Positions 15,395 to 23,453 of a DNA stretch of 32,865 bases are shown in pieces. Position 1 is the stretch's first letter. Every line of letters begins with the position of its first letter. The notes under the pieces are model-generated. The model ran no database searches. It saw only the letters and a list, made by a program, of their open reading frames with translations, and had not been told where the DNA came from. The stretch is from the NCBI GenBank assembly GCA_022774865.1, contig JALFLH010000030.1:1-32865 (forward strand), written 5' to 3'. Position numbers and translations under genes: made by a program. Source of the stretch: Clostridiales bacterium (lineage in GTDB: Bacteria; Bacillota; Clostridia; Oscillospirales; Oscillospiraceae).

Positions 15395-16084
15395 GTGAAG
15401 ATTTTAGCCGTTTCAGATGAAGAATGCCCCGCCCTGTGGGATTACTATGTTCCGGGCCGGTTGAAGGACTATGATCTGATTCTGTCCTGCGGCGATCTGA
15501 ACGCGAATTATCTGTCGTTTCTGGTAACGATGGCTCGGGCGCCGGTGCTGTATGTCCCGGGAAACCACGACACGCGCTATCCCTTCCATCCGCCGGAGGG
15601 GTGCGACTGCATCGACGATCATTTCGTGATCTTCAACGGCTTGCGGATTCTGGGCCTGGGCGGCTGCCGGCGGTATCATCCCGGCCGATACCAGTATACG
15701 GACAGCCAGATGCGCCGCCGAATTCGGCGGCTGAAAGGCCAGATCCGAAAACATAAGGGTGTGGACATTGTGGTGACCCATGCGCCGCCCGAAGGTCTGG
15801 GAGACGCGGAAGATCCGGCGCACTGGGGCTTTGCCGCTCTGCGGGAGCTGCTGGATGAGTACCACCCCGCGTATCTGATTCACGGCCATGTACATACCAG
15901 CTACGGGCAGGATGTGCCCCGGGTGATTGAATATGACGACACCCGGATTATCAACGCGTTTGAACGCTATACACTGGAAATTCCCGACCGGATCATCAAC
16001 GAAAAGGATCGGGGACAGGTGATCTACAAAACCCGGCGCAGGGCACCGGAGGAAGACTACAGCAATATGTTTGAAAAGGGGTAA
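15395..16084 (+). CDS. Calcineurin-like metallophosphoesterase
   Basis: The 229-residue soluble phosphoesterase has ILSCGDLNANYL, VPGNHD, VVTHAPP and IHGHVHTSYG, covering metal blocks two to five. The first block, normally DxH, reads VSDEEC, so the His ligand is replaced by Glu (D8, E10). This may alter metal preference but need not abolish activity. A GTG start at 15395 follows AAAGGAG, 13 bases after the BMP-fusion stop, so the genes share a transcript. A substrate, perhaps a cyclic nucleotide or another phosphodiester, is not identifiable. Confidence 0.85.
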   Translation: MKILAVSDEECPALWDYYVPGRLKDYDLILSCGDLNANYLSFLVTMARAPVLYVPGNHDTRYPFHPPEGCDCIDDHFVIFNGLRILGLGGCRRYHPGRYQYTDSQMRRRIRRLKGQIRKHKGVDIVVTHAPPEGLGDAEDPAHWGFAALRELLDEYHPAYLIHGHVHTSYGQDVPRVIEYDDTRIINAFERYTLEIPDRIINEKDRGQVIYKTRRRAPEEDYSNMFEKG

Positions 16085-16090
16085 AGCAGA

Positions 16091-16738
16091 GTGTTTACCG
16101 GCTTCAGCCCGGAGACCGTGGATTTTCTCTGGGGCATTCGCATGAATAATAACCGGGACTGGTTCCAGTCCCACAAGCAGCAGTATGTGCAGACCCTGTA
16201 CGAGCCAATGAAAGCGCTGGGCAAGGATCTGTTCCAGCCCTTTCTGGCGCGCAGCGGCGATATCCTGAAGGTCAGCCGCATCTATCGGGACACCCGGCTC
16301 CACCCGCCGGAGCCCTATAAGGAGAGCTTGTGGATCTGCATCCGTCAGGACGTGGAATGGTGGGGTGAAAACCCCTGCCTGTATTTTGAGATTAACCCCG
16401 AGGGTGTGGACTATGGCTTCTTTTTCTGGAAACCGCGGACATCCTCGCTGGAGGATTTCCGCCGCACCATTACGGACAGACCCGATGAATTCCTGTCCAT
16501 GCTGGCGCAGGTGGAACAAAGCACCGGACAGCCGGTGCAGGCGGTATGCTACAGGCGTCCCAAGCCCTGCGACAATCCCGCGCTTGCGCCCTATTTCGCC
16601 TGGAAGGAACAGATCAGCTGCGTCCGCCATGAGGATTTCGGCCCGGATACCTTCGACTCCGCGCTGGAAAACCGGGTAGCGGAATTCTTCCGTCAGCTTC
16701 TGCCGCTGTACGATTATTTCACCCGGTTCAAGGCATAA
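16091..16738 (+). CDS. DUF2461 domain protein
   Basis: The 215-residue soluble protein starts with FTGFSPETVDFLWGIRMNNN, followed by RDWFQSHK, the hallmark of DUF2461 (TIGR02453). It also has the conserved ISRIYRDTR-like segment (VSRIYRDTRLHPPEPYK) and a YFEINPEG strand. Function of the family is unknown. The GTG start lies only six bases after the phosphoesterase stop, with AAAAGGGG upstream inside that gene, so translation is probably coupled. A 61-base gap without a terminator leads to dapA, so read-through into the dap genes is possible. Confidence 0.88.
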   Translation: MFTGFSPETVDFLWGIRMNNNRDWFQSHKQQYVQTLYEPMKALGKDLFQPFLARSGDILKVSRIYRDTRLHPPEPYKESLWICIRQDVEWWGENPCLYFEINPEGVDYGFFFWKPRTSSLEDFRRTITDRPDEFLSMLAQVEQSTGQPVQAVCYRRPKPCDNPALAPYFAWKEQISCVRHEDFGPDTFDSALENRVAEFFRQLLPLYDYFTRFKA

Positions 16739-16799
16739 CCCATTTTCCCGGCATTACTTTTCACTCTGTTTCTGAAATAAAAGACAAGGAGAAAGAAAT

Positions 16800-17690
16800 A
16801 TGAACCATCCTATTTTTACCGGTATGGCGACCGCCATGGTGACCCCCATGCACGCGGACGGCAGCGTGGATTTTGAGGCGCTGGGGCGCTTCATCGACTT
16901 CCAGCTTGCCTCCGGCATCAACGCCCTGGTGGCCGTGGGAACCAGCGGTGAAAGCGCCACGCTGGAGCCCTCCGAGCAGAAAGAGGTGATCCGATTCACC
17001 GTGGAGCGGGTGGCGGGTCGGGTGCCTGTCATCGCCGGCACCGGTACCAACAACACCGCGCACGTGCTGGAAAACACAAAAAACGCCTGTCAGGTCGGCG
17101 CGTCGGCCGTTCTGGTGGTGACCCCCTACTATAACAAAGCCACCCAATCCGGCCTGATCGCCCATTTCACCGCCATCGCCGATGCCTCCGACGTGCCCGT
17201 GATCCTCTATAATGTCCCCGGACGCACCGGCTGCAACCTGCTGCCCAAGACCGTGGCCGTACTGGCGGAGCATCCAAACATTGCCGCCATCAAGGAAGCC
17301 ACCGGCAATATGGCGCAGATGGTGGAGCTGCGCGCCCTGTGCGGCGACAAGCTCGACATTTACTCCGGCGAGGATGCCCTGACCGTCCCCATGATGGCCA
17401 TGGGCGCCAAGGGCACCATCAGCGTGCTGAGCAATGTGGTGCCCCGGGAGGCGGTGGCCATGACCGACGCGGCGCTGGCAGGGAACTTCCAGGAGGCGGC
17501 CCGGCTTCAGTGTAAGCTGCTGAAGCTGACCAATGCCCTGTTCAGTCAGGTCAATCCCATCCCCGTCAAGGCTGCCGTGTCCGCCATGGGCTTCGGCGAG
17601 GAGCATCTGCGCCTGCCGCTGACCCCCATGGAGGAGCCGCTGCGCAGCGCCATGTTTGCGGAGCTGCGGGCACTGGGGGTGAATGTATGA
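16800..17690 (+). CDS. dapA: 4-hydroxy-tetrahydrodipicolinate synthase
   Basis: The 296-residue enzyme condenses pyruvate with aspartate semialdehyde, the first committed step to diaminopimelate and lysine, in the cytoplasm. The Schiff-base Lys is K165 in AAIKEATGN. Other active-site residues are Y137 and R142 in YNVPGRTG, Y111 in TPYYNK and T48 in VGTSGES. E. coli-type enzymes have GTTGES, so the second Thr is Ser here. Length and motifs are normal for the family. AAGGAG stands before ATG 16800. Its stop overlaps the dapB start (ATGA), giving coupling. No lysine riboswitch is visible in the short upstream gap. Confidence 0.96.
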   Translation: MNHPIFTGMATAMVTPMHADGSVDFEALGRFIDFQLASGINALVAVGTSGESATLEPSEQKEVIRFTVERVAGRVPVIAGTGTNNTAHVLENTKNACQVGASAVLVVTPYYNKATQSGLIAHFTAIADASDVPVILYNVPGRTGCNLLPKTVAVLAEHPNIAAIKEATGNMAQMVELRALCGDKLDIYSGEDALTVPMMAMGAKGTISVLSNVVPREAVAMTDAALAGNFQEAARLQCKLLKLTNALFSQVNPIPVKAAVSAMGFGEEHLRLPLTPMEEPLRSAMFAELRALGVNV

Positions 17691-18406
17691 GAGCGATCCT
17701 CTGCGGCGCCAACGGCGCCATGGGGAAACTGATTGCCCAGAGTCTGGGCGGCGAGGTGGTTGGCCGGGTCAGCATCGACGGTGAAAACGGCGTGGCCAGA
17801 ACCTTTGATGAGCTTGGCCCTGTCCCCGCCGACGTGGTCATCGACTTTTCCCATCACACCGCCGCGGCGGACGTTCTCCGCTATGCAAAGACCAACGGCT
17901 GCGCCGCCGTCATCGGCACCACCGGCCACACCCCCGAAGAGAGGCAGTTGATTTTCGATGCTGCCAAAGAAATTCCCGTTTTCTACTCCGGCAACATGAG
18001 CCTTGGCATTGCGGTGTTGTGCCGTCTGGCAAAGCAGGCGGCAGCCTGTTTCCCGGACGCGGACATTGAGATTGTGGAAGTCCACCATAACCGGAAGGTG
18101 GATGCCCCCAGCGGCACCGCCCATATGCTGTTCAACGCCATCAAGGAAGTGCGCCCCGACGCGGTGGAACACTGCGGCCGATCCGGGGAAGGCAAGCGCA
18201 CCAAGGAGGAAATCGGCATTTCCTCTCTGCGGATGGGCAATGTGGTGGGTATCCACGAGGTGCACATCTGCACCGAAACCCAGACCCTGACGCTGCGCCA
18301 TGAGGCCGCCACCCGCGCCATGCTGGCCGACGGCGCGGCGGATGCCGCCCGGTTCATGGTGGGCAAGGGCAAAGGACTCTATACCATGGAGGATCTGCTG
18401 AAATAA
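17687..18406 (+). CDS. dapB: 4-hydroxy-tetrahydrodipicolinate reductase
   Basis: The 239-residue reductase reduces the DapA product with NAD(P)H to tetrahydrodipicolinate. The Rossmann loop is CGANGAMGK (residues 6-14), and IGTTGHTPE is the middle cofactor/substrate region. The catalytic block is EVHHNRKVDAPSGTA with H133, H134 and K137. It is slightly short, like other clostridial DapB proteins. It overlaps dapA by four bases and precedes dapF by 22. Confidence 0.95.
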   Translation: MRAILCGANGAMGKLIAQSLGGEVVGRVSIDGENGVARTFDELGPVPADVVIDFSHHTAAADVLRYAKTNGCAAVIGTTGHTPEERQLIFDAAKEIPVFYSGNMSLGIAVLCRLAKQAAACFPDADIEIVEVHHNRKVDAPSGTAHMLFNAIKEVRPDAVEHCGRSGEGKRTKEEIGISSLRMGNVVGIHEVHICTETQTLTLRHEAATRAMLADGAADAARFMVGKGKGLYTMEDLLK

Positions 18407-18428
18407 GCGGCGCAGGCTAGGAGGAACT

Positions 18429-19205
18429 ATGACTGTTTGGTATATGAACGGCGCAGGCAATGACTTTATGGTCATCGATGCCCGGGGTCGGCATCCGGAT
18501 TACCGGACGCTGGCAATCGAATTATGTAAACTGACCGGGGCGGACGGTTTCATGGCCGTGGACAACTCGGACAAGGCCGATTTTAGGCTCCATTTCTACA
18601 ATTCCGACGGCACCCGGGGAGAAATGTGCGGCAATGGTGCCCGGTGTATCTGCCGGTTTGCCCACGACAACGGCATTGCCGGGGACACCATGGTGGTGGA
18701 GACAGACGCGGGATTGGTGTCCGGCTGGCGGCTTTCCGAAAGCCAGTACCGGGTGAAGCTGAACAATCCCAGTGTACTGGATCTGCACCGCAAGGGCGAC
18801 GTTGCCTATGTGGAGCTGGGCAATCCCGGCGTGCCCCACGCGGTGAAGGAGGTACCCGGCCTGCGGTGGGAGGACGGCGATTCCCTGCGGGAACCGACCC
18901 GGGCACTGCGGTTCGACCCGGCCTTTCCAAAGGGCGCCAATGTCAATCTCTACACCTGGCTTGGCGAAAACGAAGTCCGGGTGCTGACCTTTGAACGGGG
19001 CGTGGAGGACTACACGCTGGCCTGCGGCACCGGCTGCGGCTCCATCGCCGCCGCACTGTGGGCGTCGGGCAGACTGCCCGGCGGCAGACTGACCGCCCGG
19101 AATCGGGGCGGCACGCTGAAGGTCGCGGTGGAGGGCAGGGACGGCGTCCTGACTTCCATCCTGCTGGAAGGCCCCACGGAAGTGGTAAAAATGATGGAAA
19201 TCTGA
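18429..19205 (+). CDS. dapF: Diaminopimelate epimerase
   Basis: The 258-residue cofactor-free epimerase converts LL- to meso-diaminopimelate for peptidoglycan and lysine. Both catalytic cysteines are present: C67 in EMCGNGARC and C198 in LACGTGCGS. N11 lies in NGAGNDF. It is the last of the three dap genes. The steps between DapB and DapF (for example LL-DAP aminotransferase DapL) are not in the window. AGGAGG-like GGAGG lies seven bases before ATG 18429, and a hairpin terminator follows at 19215. Confidence 0.95.
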   Translation: MTVWYMNGAGNDFMVIDARGRHPDYRTLAIELCKLTGADGFMAVDNSDKADFRLHFYNSDGTRGEMCGNGARCICRFAHDNGIAGDTMVVETDAGLVSGWRLSESQYRVKLNNPSVLDLHRKGDVAYVELGNPGVPHAVKEVPGLRWEDGDSLREPTRALRFDPAFPKGANVNLYTWLGENEVRVLTFERGVEDYTLACGTGCGSIAAALWASGRLPGGRLTARNRGGTLKVAVEGRDGVLTSILLEGPTEVVKMMEI

Positions 19206-19214
19206 ATTTCAGGC

Positions 19215-19246
19215 ATCCTCCGCATCTGCGGAGGATTTCTGTTTTT
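19215..19246 (+). terminator. Terminator after dapF
   Basis: ATCCTCCGCA and TGCGGAGGAT form a near-perfect short-loop hairpin, followed by TTCTGTTTTT. The stem core ATCCTCCG/CGGAGGAT is shared with the hairpins at 7073 and 28508. Confidence 0.9.
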
Positions 19247-19288
19247 CCGCAGACGGCAGGATTTGAAGTTTCAGAATTTCCCTTCGAC

Positions 19289-19317
19289 TTGTTTTTCGGC
19301 CGAAATCATTGTACAAT
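19289..19317 (+). promoter_or_regulatory. Probable promoter of the MoxR operon
   Basis: TTGTTT (19289-19294), 17 bases, TACAAT (19312-19317), about 27 bases before the GTG start. Confidence 0.7.
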
Positions 19318-19344
19318 GAGAAAAAAACAGAGGAGGCGCTTTCG

Positions 19345-20298
19345 GTGAAAACAAAGGAAACGGAAGTAACGCGGTATGCCCAGCAGATTCTCTCTCAGGT
19401 GCGCACCGTCGTGGTGGGTAAGGACCCCGTGCTGCTGTGGGTACTGGCGGCCATTCTGGCGAAGGGGCACATTCTGCTGGAAGACATCCCAGGTGTGGGC
19501 AAGACCACCATGGCGCTGGCTTTTTCCCGGGTGCTGGATCTGAAATACAGCCGGGTGCAGTTCACGCCCGATGTGCTGCCCTCCGACGTGACGGGCTACT
19601 CCGTACCGGATCAGGCCTCGGGGACAATGGTCTATCAGCCCGGCGCCGTGCTGTGCAACCTGTTTCTGGCGGACGAGCTGAACCGCGCCACCTCCCGCAC
19701 CCAGTCCGCCCTGCTGGAGGCCATGGAGGAGGGACAGGTCACGGTGGACGGCGTGAGCCACAGGCTGCCCCAGCCCTTTGTGGTCATTGCCACCCAGAAC
19801 CCCACCGGCGCGGCGGGCACCCAGCTTCTGCCGGACAGCCAGATGGATCGCTTCATCGTCCGTCTCAGTCTGGGTTATCCCAACCCGGGTGACGAGGCTG
19901 CCATGGTGCTGAACCGGCAGGGTGGGAATCCGCTGCTGCGGCTGTCCGCCCTGATGACCCGGGAGGAACTGACGGCCATGCAGGATCAGGTGGCCGGCAC
20001 CTATCTCAACGAAGCTGTGGTGGAATATATTGTTCAGCTCATCAACGCCACCCGGCAGAGCGGGGACATTCTCCGCGGCGCGTCCCCCCGGGCAACGCTG
20101 GCGGTGACCGCCATGGCCAAGGCCGTGGCGCAGCTCCGGGGGCGGGATTATGTGGTGCCCGGGGACGTGCGGGAGGTATTTATCTGCACCGTGGCGCACC
20201 GGCTGATTCTCTCCCCCCGGGCGGAGGGACAGGGCAAGACACCCGAACAGATTCTGGGCGGAATTCTGACGCAGGTGCCGCCCCCCAGACTGCGCTGA
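19345..20298 (+). CDS. MoxR-family AAA+ ATPase
   Basis: The 317-residue AAA+ protein has Walker A EDIPGVGKTTMA (46-57), Walker B LFLADELNRA, sensor 1 VVIATQNPTG and the arginine-finger region LPDSQMDRF. MoxR proteins act as chaperones that assemble or activate partner complexes, usually with DUF58 and VWA or transglutaminase proteins encoded next to them, as here. I start it at GTG 19345, because AGGAGG is eight bases upstream; an in-frame TTG at 19309 would overlap the -10 box. It is followed after one base by the DUF58 gene. Confidence 0.92.
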   Translation: MKTKETEVTRYAQQILSQVRTVVVGKDPVLLWVLAAILAKGHILLEDIPGVGKTTMALAFSRVLDLKYSRVQFTPDVLPSDVTGYSVPDQASGTMVYQPGAVLCNLFLADELNRATSRTQSALLEAMEEGQVTVDGVSHRLPQPFVVIATQNPTGAAGTQLLPDSQMDRFIVRLSLGYPNPGDEAAMVLNRQGGNPLLRLSALMTREELTAMQDQVAGTYLNEAVVEYIVQLINATRQSGDILRGASPRATLAVTAMAKAVAQLRGRDYVVPGDVREVFICTVAHRLILSPRAEGQGKTPEQILGGILTQVPPPRLR

Positions 20299-20299
20299 T

Positions 20300-21226
20300 A
20301 TGGCACTGCGCAGATTGTTTTACGGGCTGATGCTGACCGTCAGTCTGGTGTTTTACGGCGCGTACCAGCAGTGGGTGTCCTTTGTGCTGCTGATTGTGGC
20401 GGTGGGACTTCCCTGGCTGTCGCTGGTTCTGAGCCTGCCCGCCATGATGAGCGCGCGAATGGAAATTCAGGCTCCGCCCCGGCTGCGCACTGGTGATCAG
20501 TGCCGGGCGGCTCTCTTGGGCAGGTGCCGTCTGCCTCTGCCGCCCATGCGGGGCAGAATCCGCGTCCGCAACTGCCTGACCGGCCAGATCTGGCTGCTGA
20601 AATCCGGCCGGACTCTGCCCACGGCGCACTGCGGCGGACTGACGCTCACCCCCGTCCGTGTGCGGGTTTACGATTATCTGGGGCTGGTGAGCAGAAGGCT
20701 GCGGAAAAACGGGGAAGTCACCGTTCCCGTGCTTCCCATGCCGGTGGAGCTGGCGATTCCGCCGGATCTGAGCCGGTATCTGGCGCGGGCATGGCGTCCC
20801 AAAGCTGGCGGCGGCTACGCGGAGAATCATGAGCTGCGGCTCTACCGCCCCGGGGATAACCTGAATCAGGTACACTGGAAGATGTCCGCCAAGACGGGCA
20901 AGCTGATTCTGCGGGAACCGATGGTGCCCGAGCGGGGACTTGTCCTGCTGACGCTGGACGTGGCAGGGACTGCCGAAGAACTGGATACCAAATTTGGACG
21001 GCTGTTGTGGCTGGGGGAATACCTTCTGGAGAAGGGGCTGACCTTCGAGGTGCGTGCGCTCACCGGCGCCGGTATCGAAAGCCGGGCGGTTTCCGGCGAG
21101 GCGTCCTTCTCCAAATGCGTGGAAGCGCTGCTGTGCGCGGCGCCGGCGGGGGAAGGCTCCATCCGGGACCGGGAATTCCGTGCCTCCTGGCAGTATTACA
21201 TCGGAGGTGGGACGGATGAAGCGTGA
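20300..21226 (+). CDS. DUF58 domain protein
   Basis: The 308-residue protein has two N-terminal membrane helices (about residues 5-50) and a cytoplasmic DUF58 domain with the hallmark ELRLYRPGDNLNQVHWK, followed by MSAKTGKL. DUF58 proteins are linked to VWA-like folds and are near-constant neighbours of MoxR and transglutaminase proteins. The system's target is unknown, but membrane or cell-envelope assembly is the usual proposal. It begins one base after moxR and its end overlaps the next gene by 11 bases. Confidence 0.9.
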   Translation: MALRRLFYGLMLTVSLVFYGAYQQWVSFVLLIVAVGLPWLSLVLSLPAMMSARMEIQAPPRLRTGDQCRAALLGRCRLPLPPMRGRIRVRNCLTGQIWLLKSGRTLPTAHCGGLTLTPVRVRVYDYLGLVSRRLRKNGEVTVPVLPMPVELAIPPDLSRYLARAWRPKAGGGYAENHELRLYRPGDNLNQVHWKMSAKTGKLILREPMVPERGLVLLTLDVAGTAEELDTKFGRLLWLGEYLLEKGLTFEVRALTGAGIESRAVSGEASFSKCVEALLCAAPAGEGSIRDREFRASWQYYIGGGTDEA

Positions 21227-23243
21227 AGCGGTTTTCTCCCACATAACCGCGGCGGTTCTGGCGTGGGAACTGGCGTTCTGCGGCGTTGGCTGCCTGATTT
21301 CCGGCTTTTCACTGGAGGGCGTCAAACCGGCGCAGATGGCTGCTCTGTGCGGTGGGGCAGCGGTTTTGGGAAGCGTCTGCCTCTATTGGAAGCGGGGCGG
21401 ACTGGTGCTGCTGTGCACCGGGGCGTTGGCTGCCGGTTTTATCTGGCGGGGCGGTACGGCGTGGAACGAAATCAAGGCGTTGGCATATCAGATCAGCAGC
21501 CTGTATGACAATGCCTATGGCTGGGGACAGGTAGACCTGGGCTTTCCACCGGATAGCGGCTGTGCATGGCCGCTGGGTATTCTGGGCGTGTTGACCGCGC
21601 TGAATGTATGCCGGGTGATGCTGCGCCGGAAAAACGCACTGTGGGCGGTGTTTCCGGCTGCGCTTCCGCTGGCAGCCTGTCTGGTGGTCACGGACACGGT
21701 GCCCAAAACCGGATATCTGTTTGGTCTGCTGCTGGGCATCCTCGTGCTGCTGATGACGGACTGGGTGCGCCGGTTCGGACGTGCGGAGGACGCGTGGCAG
21801 GCGGCGGCGCTGGCAATTCCTACGGCGGCGGCGCTGGGTATTCTGTTTCTGGCGGTTCCACAGAAGGATTATGTAAACCATGTACCGGAGCTGGAAGGAC
21901 AACTCGTCAGTCTGGGGGAACGGCTGCAAAGCCTGACCCGCACCATTTCGCAGAAATTCACCGGTGGCGCGGACACCGAACAGCCGCGGCGGGTGGATCT
22001 GGAAACCCTCGGCCCCCGTGTGCAGTGGAATTACACGGTGATGCAGGTGACCTCCCCCACGGGCGGTGCGGTGTACCTGCGGGGCGGGGACTACAATACC
22101 TACAGCGGTACAGGCTGGATTGCCTCTGAAAACCGGACGGAAGCCTTTTCCGGCGGCGCGGAAACCGCACACACGCTGCGCATCCGGACAAACGGCGTCA
22201 AACCCGTACTGTTTGTACCCTATTACCCGGCTGGGGAAGTGACCCTCACCGGTGGACGTTTGGAGAACGGACAGAATCTGACGGACTACAGTTTCATGCT
22301 TGCACAGCAGGGAGAGGCCGGACGCGCCGCGGCGGACGCGCAGTATCTTCAGCTTCCCGCCGAAACCCTGAAATGGGCCAAAGCTCTGGCAAATGAAATC
22401 ACGGCGGAGCAAACCACCACCGGGGAAAAAGCACAGGCCATTGCCGCCTATGTGCGTTCCTCCGCCGCCTACGATCTGAACACCGGACGGATGAACCGGG
22501 ACGGAACGGATTTCGCCCGCTGGTTTCTGGAGGAGAGCGAAACGGGATACTGCGTCCATTTTGCCACGGCGGCGACGGTGCTGCTCCGGGCGGCGGGTAT
22601 CCCTGCCCGGTATGTGGAAGGCTATCTGGTGACCTGCCGGGCAGACGAGGAAACAGCCGTCACCGGGGAAATGGCCCACGCATGGGCCGAATATAACAGC
22701 GGAGGCGTATGGAGTATTCTGGAGGCCACGCCCTCCGCACCCACGGAGGAGCTGTCCACGGTTCCTCCCGCGCAGATTCTGCCCAGCTTCGAAAGCACCG
22801 AACCCGCGGAAAGCACCCGGCCGCCTGCCTCCCGGAATCCGGCTCAGGGCGGAACCTCCGATCCACAGCCCGCCCGAAAGGCGCTGCCCGGCTGGGCAAA
22901 AACCACCGGGGCCGCGCTGCTGGGAGCCGCGCTGGCATCGGCGGCGGTTTGGCTGCAGAGCGAGCTTCGCATCCGGCGGAAGCGAACCGCGTGGAACCGG
23001 GGGCAGCCCAACCAACAGGCGCTTGCCCGGTGGGCGCAGGTCAGGCAGTTGGCGCTGGTTCTGCACGTGCCGGTGCCGGAGTCCCTCCATACCCTTGCAC
23101 AGAAAGCACGTTTCAGTCAGCATACCCTGACGGACGGAGAACTGGCAGAATTCGACGCCTTCCGCGCTTCGGCGTGGGCGGAAGCCGCCCCGGTAAACAC
23201 GCTGAAAAAATGGCTGCTCCGGCTTGTTTTCGCCGTGGAATAG
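21216..23243 (+). CDS. Membrane transglutaminase-like protein (TgpA-type)
   Basis: The 675-residue protein has about six N-terminal membrane helices, then an extracytoplasmic segment and a transglutaminase core. The nucleophile is C446 in ETGYCVHFATA and the His is H488 in MAHAWAEY. The third position, usually Asp in a DATP/DPT motif, is Glu here (ILEATPS, E503). A Ser/Pro/Thr-rich stretch (about 510-560), another membrane helix (GAALLGAALASAAVWL) and a cytoplasmic tail follow. ATG 21216 has GGAGGTGG upstream. It completes the MoxR-DUF58-transglutaminase trio. The Glu may still act in a triad, or the protein may be a binding module; activity is unproven. Confidence 0.88.
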   Translation: MKREAVFSHITAAVLAWELAFCGVGCLISGFSLEGVKPAQMAALCGGAAVLGSVCLYWKRGGLVLLCTGALAAGFIWRGGTAWNEIKALAYQISSLYDNAYGWGQVDLGFPPDSGCAWPLGILGVLTALNVCRVMLRRKNALWAVFPAALPLAACLVVTDTVPKTGYLFGLLLGILVLLMTDWVRRFGRAEDAWQAAALAIPTAAALGILFLAVPQKDYVNHVPELEGQLVSLGERLQSLTRTISQKFTGGADTEQPRRVDLETLGPRVQWNYTVMQVTSPTGGAVYLRGGDYNTYSGTGWIASENRTEAFSGGAETAHTLRIRTNGVKPVLFVPYYPAGEVTLTGGRLENGQNLTDYSFMLAQQGEAGRAAADAQYLQLPAETLKWAKALANEITAEQTTTGEKAQAIAAYVRSSAAYDLNTGRMNRDGTDFARWFLEESETGYCVHFATAATVLLRAAGIPARYVEGYLVTCRADEETAVTGEMAHAWAEYNSGGVWSILEATPSAPTEELSTVPPAQILPSFESTEPAESTRPPASRNPAQGGTSDPQPARKALPGWAKTTGAALLGAALASAAVWLQSELRIRRKRTAWNRGQPNQQALARWAQVRQLALVLHVPVPESLHTLAQKARFSQHTLTDGELAEFDAFRASAWAEAAPVNTLKKWLLRLVFAVE

Positions 23244-23254
23244 CATCTGACCGA

Positions 23255-23286
23255 CGCCCTGCCGCCAAGCGCGGCGGGGCGTTTTT
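23255..23286 (+). terminator. Terminator after the transglutaminase gene
   Basis: CGCCCTGCCGC and GCGGCGGGGCG (one T-G pair) form an 11-bp stem with a five-base loop, followed by TTTTT. Confidence 0.93.
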
Positions 23287-23373
23287 ACAGCGGACATTAC
23301 GGCGTTTTGTAACAATTTATATCGATAAAAACATATTTAATGGACATTTTTTGTACATTCTGCCAATTTCCAG

Positions 23374-23402
23374 TAGACAAAACAACAAACTTGCGCTATC
23401 AT
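23374..23402 (+). promoter_or_regulatory. Probable promoter of the rnf operon
   Basis: TAGACA (23374-23379), 17 bases, TATCAT (23397-23402), 52 bases before rnfC. The AT-rich stretch 23287-23373 contains no clear redox-regulator (Rex-like) palindrome. Confidence 0.65.
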
Positions 23403-23453
23403 GGATTCACAGAAGGCGGCGGCTTGCCGCGGATTTTGAAAGAGGTGACAGTT

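Noticed and set aside
16739..16799. Lysine riboswitch before dapA
   Set aside because: The gap is only 61 bases, far too short for the lysine aptamer, and no conserved element is visible.
23287..23373. Possible Rex-like redox operator upstream of rnfC (TTGTAACAATTTATATCGATA region)
   Set aside because: Only a half site resembles the Rex consensus, and the symmetry is not there.
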